Positions 61,583 through 64,000 of a stretch of DNA of 64,000 nucleotides are shown piece after piece. Every line of letters begins with the position of its first letter. The first letter of the stretch is position 1. Both the position numbers and the translations under genes were made by a program. The notes below the pieces were generated by a model. The model did no database searches and was not told the origin of the DNA. It was given only the letters and a program-made list of their open reading frames with translations. The DNA is taken from the NCBI GenBank assembly GCA_036501185.1, contig DASYAU010000061.1:1-64000 (forward strand), given 5' to 3'. This stretch comes from Korobacter sp036501185 (GTDB lineage Bacteria > Acidobacteriota > Terriglobia > Terriglobales > Acidobacteriaceae).

Positions 61583-63243
61583 GCGTCGCAAAGTTTAAGA
61601 CATCGGAAACCGTCGATTTCGTGGTGATTGGTTCCGGGGCTGCCGGCGGCGTGATGGCGAAAGAGTTATCGGTGGCGGGTTTCAGCGTGGTCGTGCTGGA
61701 GCAAGGGCCATACCTCACCGAGCAAGATTTTACCCATGACGAGATTAAGTTCGCGGTCTACAACCGGCTGACGAACGATCCGAAACGCCAGCCGATAATG
61801 TACCGCAAGAATGAGAATGAAAAAGCCAGGCCGCTGAAGGCGATTGAATATGGACGTCAAGTAGGCGGTGGATCGGTCCACTTCACTGGGAATTATTGGC
61901 GGTTGCACGAGAGCGACTTTCACGAGCGCAGCCTCTACGGTGAGATTCCAGGCGCTTCGTTTGACGACTGGCCGATCAGCTACGCAGATCTGGAGCCGTA
62001 CTACACGAAGGCAGAAGAAGAGCTAGGGATTTCCGGACTCGGCGGGTCCAATCCGTTCGACGCACCAAGGTCAAAACCATATCCGTTGCCGCCAATGCCG
62101 GTGAAATCCTCGGGCGTGCTGTTTGAGCGTGGGGCGAAGAAGCTGGGCTTGCATCCCTATCCGGCGCCAGTGGCGATTCTGTCGCAACCATACGGCGGAC
62201 GCGGAGCATGCGCGCACTGCGGCATGTGCGAGCTGTTCGGATGCGAGATGAAGGCGAAATCGAGCACCCTGGTCACGGTGATCCCGATTGCCGAAAAGAC
62301 GGGCCGGTGCGAAATTCGTCCGAACTCCTATGTGCGAAAAATTGAGGTAGATTCAAGCGGCCGCGTCAGCGGCGCGATTTACTTCGATGAGCACAAGCGC
62401 GAGGTTTTCCAGAAGGCCAACGCGGTGGTGCTGTGCGCGAATGGAGTCGAGTCGTCACGACTGCTGCTGATGTCGAAATCGAAGCTGTTTCCGCAAGGGC
62501 TGGCGAATTCGAGCGGATTAGTTGGCAAGAACCTGATGTGGGACAACGGCACAGAATCGTGCGGGCTGTTCGAACATCCGTTGAATGAGTTCAAGAGCAT
62601 CCAAGCCACGCGCGTGATCCACGACTACTACGCGGCGGATCGCAAACGTGGTTTCTACGGCGGTGGCGGCATCGATGCGCGGTTCGATTTTTACCCTGCG
62701 GGTTTTGCGCGATCCGCATTGCCCGACGATGTGCCGAGCTGGGGGCTGGAATTCAAAAAGGCTGTGGGCCAGTACTTTACGCGGACTATGACCTTGCTCT
62801 CGCACGCGAGCTCGCTGCCAATGGAGAGCAACGGCGTTTCGCTGGACCCAGATGTGAAGGACGATTGGGGGTTGCCAGCGACGCGGATCACTTTCGACTG
62901 GCACCCCGACGATATTGCGAATATGAAATGGCTGGTGGAGAGGGAGCGCGAAATCCTCGACGCCGCGGGGGCAACGAAGATTTGGTCGTTCCCGGTCGAG
63001 CCGCCGGATGTGAATGTGGTGCCGTCGCGGCATTTGATGGGCACTTGCCGCATGGGGAACGATCCGAAGCGTTCGGTGGTTGATTCTTATGGCAACGCGC
63101 ACGATGTACCGAACCTATTCATCGTGGATGGAAGTAACTTCGTGACTGCCGGGCGGCAGCAACCGACGGCAACCATCCAAGCGCTGGCGTATCGGGCCGG
63201 GGAGCACATCGCGAAAAAGGCGAAAACGGGCGAGCTAGGGTAA
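61579..63243 (+). CDS. GMC-family flavin oxidoreductase, large subunit
   Basis: A 554-residue glucose-methanol-choline oxidoreductase. The FAD motif FVVIGSGAAGGVMAKELS is near the start, RQVGGGSVHFTGNYWR follows, and the C-terminal active-site His region is RHLMGTCRMGNDPKRSVVD. Four Cys occur in CAHCGMCELFGC, which could bind a cluster or form disulfides. It oxidises a sugar or polyol at the periplasmic side with the TAT-exported small subunit. No cytochrome c subunit gene is seen downstream. GTG start. Confidence 0.9.
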   Translation: MSVAKFKTSETVDFVVIGSGAAGGVMAKELSVAGFSVVVLEQGPYLTEQDFTHDEIKFAVYNRLTNDPKRQPIMYRKNENEKARPLKAIEYGRQVGGGSVHFTGNYWRLHESDFHERSLYGEIPGASFDDWPISYADLEPYYTKAEEELGISGLGGSNPFDAPRSKPYPLPPMPVKSSGVLFERGAKKLGLHPYPAPVAILSQPYGGRGACAHCGMCELFGCEMKAKSSTLVTVIPIAEKTGRCEIRPNSYVRKIEVDSSGRVSGAIYFDEHKREVFQKANAVVLCANGVESSRLLLMSKSKLFPQGLANSSGLVGKNLMWDNGTESCGLFEHPLNEFKSIQATRVIHDYYAADRKRGFYGGGGIDARFDFYPAGFARSALPDDVPSWGLEFKKAVGQYFTRTMTLLSHASSLPMESNGVSLDPDVKDDWGLPATRITFDWHPDDIANMKWLVEREREILDAAGATKIWSFPVEPPDVNVVPSRHLMGTCRMGNDPKRSVVDSYGNAHDVPNLFIVDGSNFVTAGRQQPTATIQALAYRAGEHIAKKAKTGELG

Positions 63244-63283
63244 TTCCAGCCTCAATTTGCTACCATCCTTTGTGGAACGCACC

Positions 63284-64000
63284 ATGTCGAAAACAGGCGA
63301 AAACGTCGTGCGCATTGAGGCGGAGGCCCTGCGCGAATTGGCCGAGCGAATTGCCGGGCCGATGGCGAGCGATTTCCAGAAGACGGTCGATCTGCTCGAT
63401 TGCTGTGCCGGCCGGGTGGTGGTCAGCGGCATGGGGAAGAGTGGGCTCATCGGACGGAAGATCGCCGCGACGTTCAGTTCCACCGGAGCACCCGCGCTTT
63501 TTCTGCATCCCGCCGAAGCTATGCATGGCGACCTGGGCATGATCGCGCGCGGTGACGTGGTGATCGCGCTGTCCGCGAGTGGCGAGACCGAAGAGATCCT
63601 GAATCTGCTGGCGACTATCAAACGGCTGGGCGTGCCGCTCATCACCATGACCTGCGACAACTTGTACGCGAATGGCGCAAAGCGCTCTACGCTGGCGCAG
63701 GCGGCGGAAGTCGCGCTCGACTGCTCCATTGCGCAGGAAGCCTGCACACTCGGCTTGGCGCCGACGGCGTCTACAACAACGATGCTGGCGTTGGGCGATG
63801 CACTTGCAATGGCGCTGGCGGATAAGCGCGGCTTCAAGGAGCAGGATTTTGCGGAATTGCATCCTGGTGGCAAGTTGGGCAAACGGCTTGCGAAGGTCAG
63901 CGCGCTAATGCACTCGGGCGATGCAGTACCACGCGTGGGCGCCGAAATGAAAATGCCCGAAGTGATCTATGAAATGTCGCGCAAGAAGCTTGGCGTAACG
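63284..64000 (+). CDS. kdsD: KpsF/GutQ-type arabinose-5-phosphate isomerase, C-terminus cut by window edge
   Basis: An open frame of 239 residues running off the window. The SIS domain contains RVVVSGMGKSGLIGRKIAATF, then HGDLGMIARGDVVIALSASGET, and LAPTASTTTMLALGDALA. The end of the SIS part, FAELHPGGKLGKRL, and the opening of a CBS domain (about residue 205 on) match KdsD. It converts ribulose-5-P to arabinose-5-P, the first step to KDO for lipopolysaccharide. ATG 63284 is chosen; a GTG at 63272 is in frame. Confidence 0.92.
   Translation, partial: MSKTGENVVRIEAEALRELAERIAGPMASDFQKTVDLLDCCAGRVVVSGMGKSGLIGRKIAATFSSTGAPALFLHPAEAMHGDLGMIARGDVVIALSASGETEEILNLLATIKRLGVPLITMTCDNLYANGAKRSTLAQAAEVALDCSIAQEACTLGLAPTASTTTMLALGDALAMALADKRGFKEQDFAELHPGGKLGKRLAKVSALMHSGDAVPRVGAEMKMPEVIYEMSRKKLGVT

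Overview
The window reads as a chromosomal segment of a GC-rich Gram-negative soil bacterium, most likely an Acidobacteriota (Terriglobia / Koribacter-like). This is inferred from a large Oar-type TonB-dependent receptor with an N-terminal carboxypeptidase-regulatory-like domain, several outer-membrane beta-barrels, two DUF4097 proteins, a B-box/LiaF-type membrane module and many paired housekeeping enzymes. I see no rRNA, prophage, transposase or CRISPR array. One tRNA (Phe, GAA) is present. Both edge genes are cut by the window.

Layout. 0-8 kb: a truncated secreted protein, a UDP-galactopyranose-mutase-like flavoprotein with a ferredoxin-NADP reductase, a Phd/VapC toxin-antitoxin pair with a nested palindromic operator, panE, a lone purS, a serine hydrolase, a LytTR response regulator and a small phosphodiesterase. 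8-12 kb: two outer-membrane proteins and an ABC-F ATPase. 12.5-16.5 kb: an ECF sigma / anti-sigma / envelope membrane protein module ending in a DUF4097 protein. 16.8-21 kb: a polyphosphate block (ppx, sixA, ppk1). 21-24 kb: a second DUF4097 protein and a two-domain GT-C plus GT2 glycosyltransferase. 24.5-34.7 kb: housekeeping genes (ferredoxin, M20 peptidase, glycerate kinase, tlyA-nadK, hutU-hutI and others). 34.8-38.3 kb: M1 aminopeptidase, tRNA-Phe and an NTF2-like protein. 38.3-46.6 kb: a TonB receptor with two divergent glycoside hydrolases.

The most interesting region is 46.9-60.6 kb, one dense plus-strand gene run. It encodes a membrane-anchored cytoplasmic HEAT-repeat protein, a processive GT2 polysaccharide synthase, a periplasmic TPR plus clan GH-A-like protein, a TPR plus YaiO-like outer-membrane barrel, a periplasmic TPR protein, a multi-pass membrane sulfatase/phosphotransferase-like protein, and then a Ser/Thr kinase fused to a degenerate class III cyclase domain. 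Together these look like a complete synthase-dependent exopolysaccharide assembly, export and decoration machine with its own signalling protein. No PgaB, BcsB or PilZ-like component is seen. I infer this from domain order and topology; the polymer is unknown.

The right edge holds a PfkB sugar kinase, an Smr protein, a two-subunit GMC dehydrogenase and a truncated arabinose-5-phosphate isomerase.
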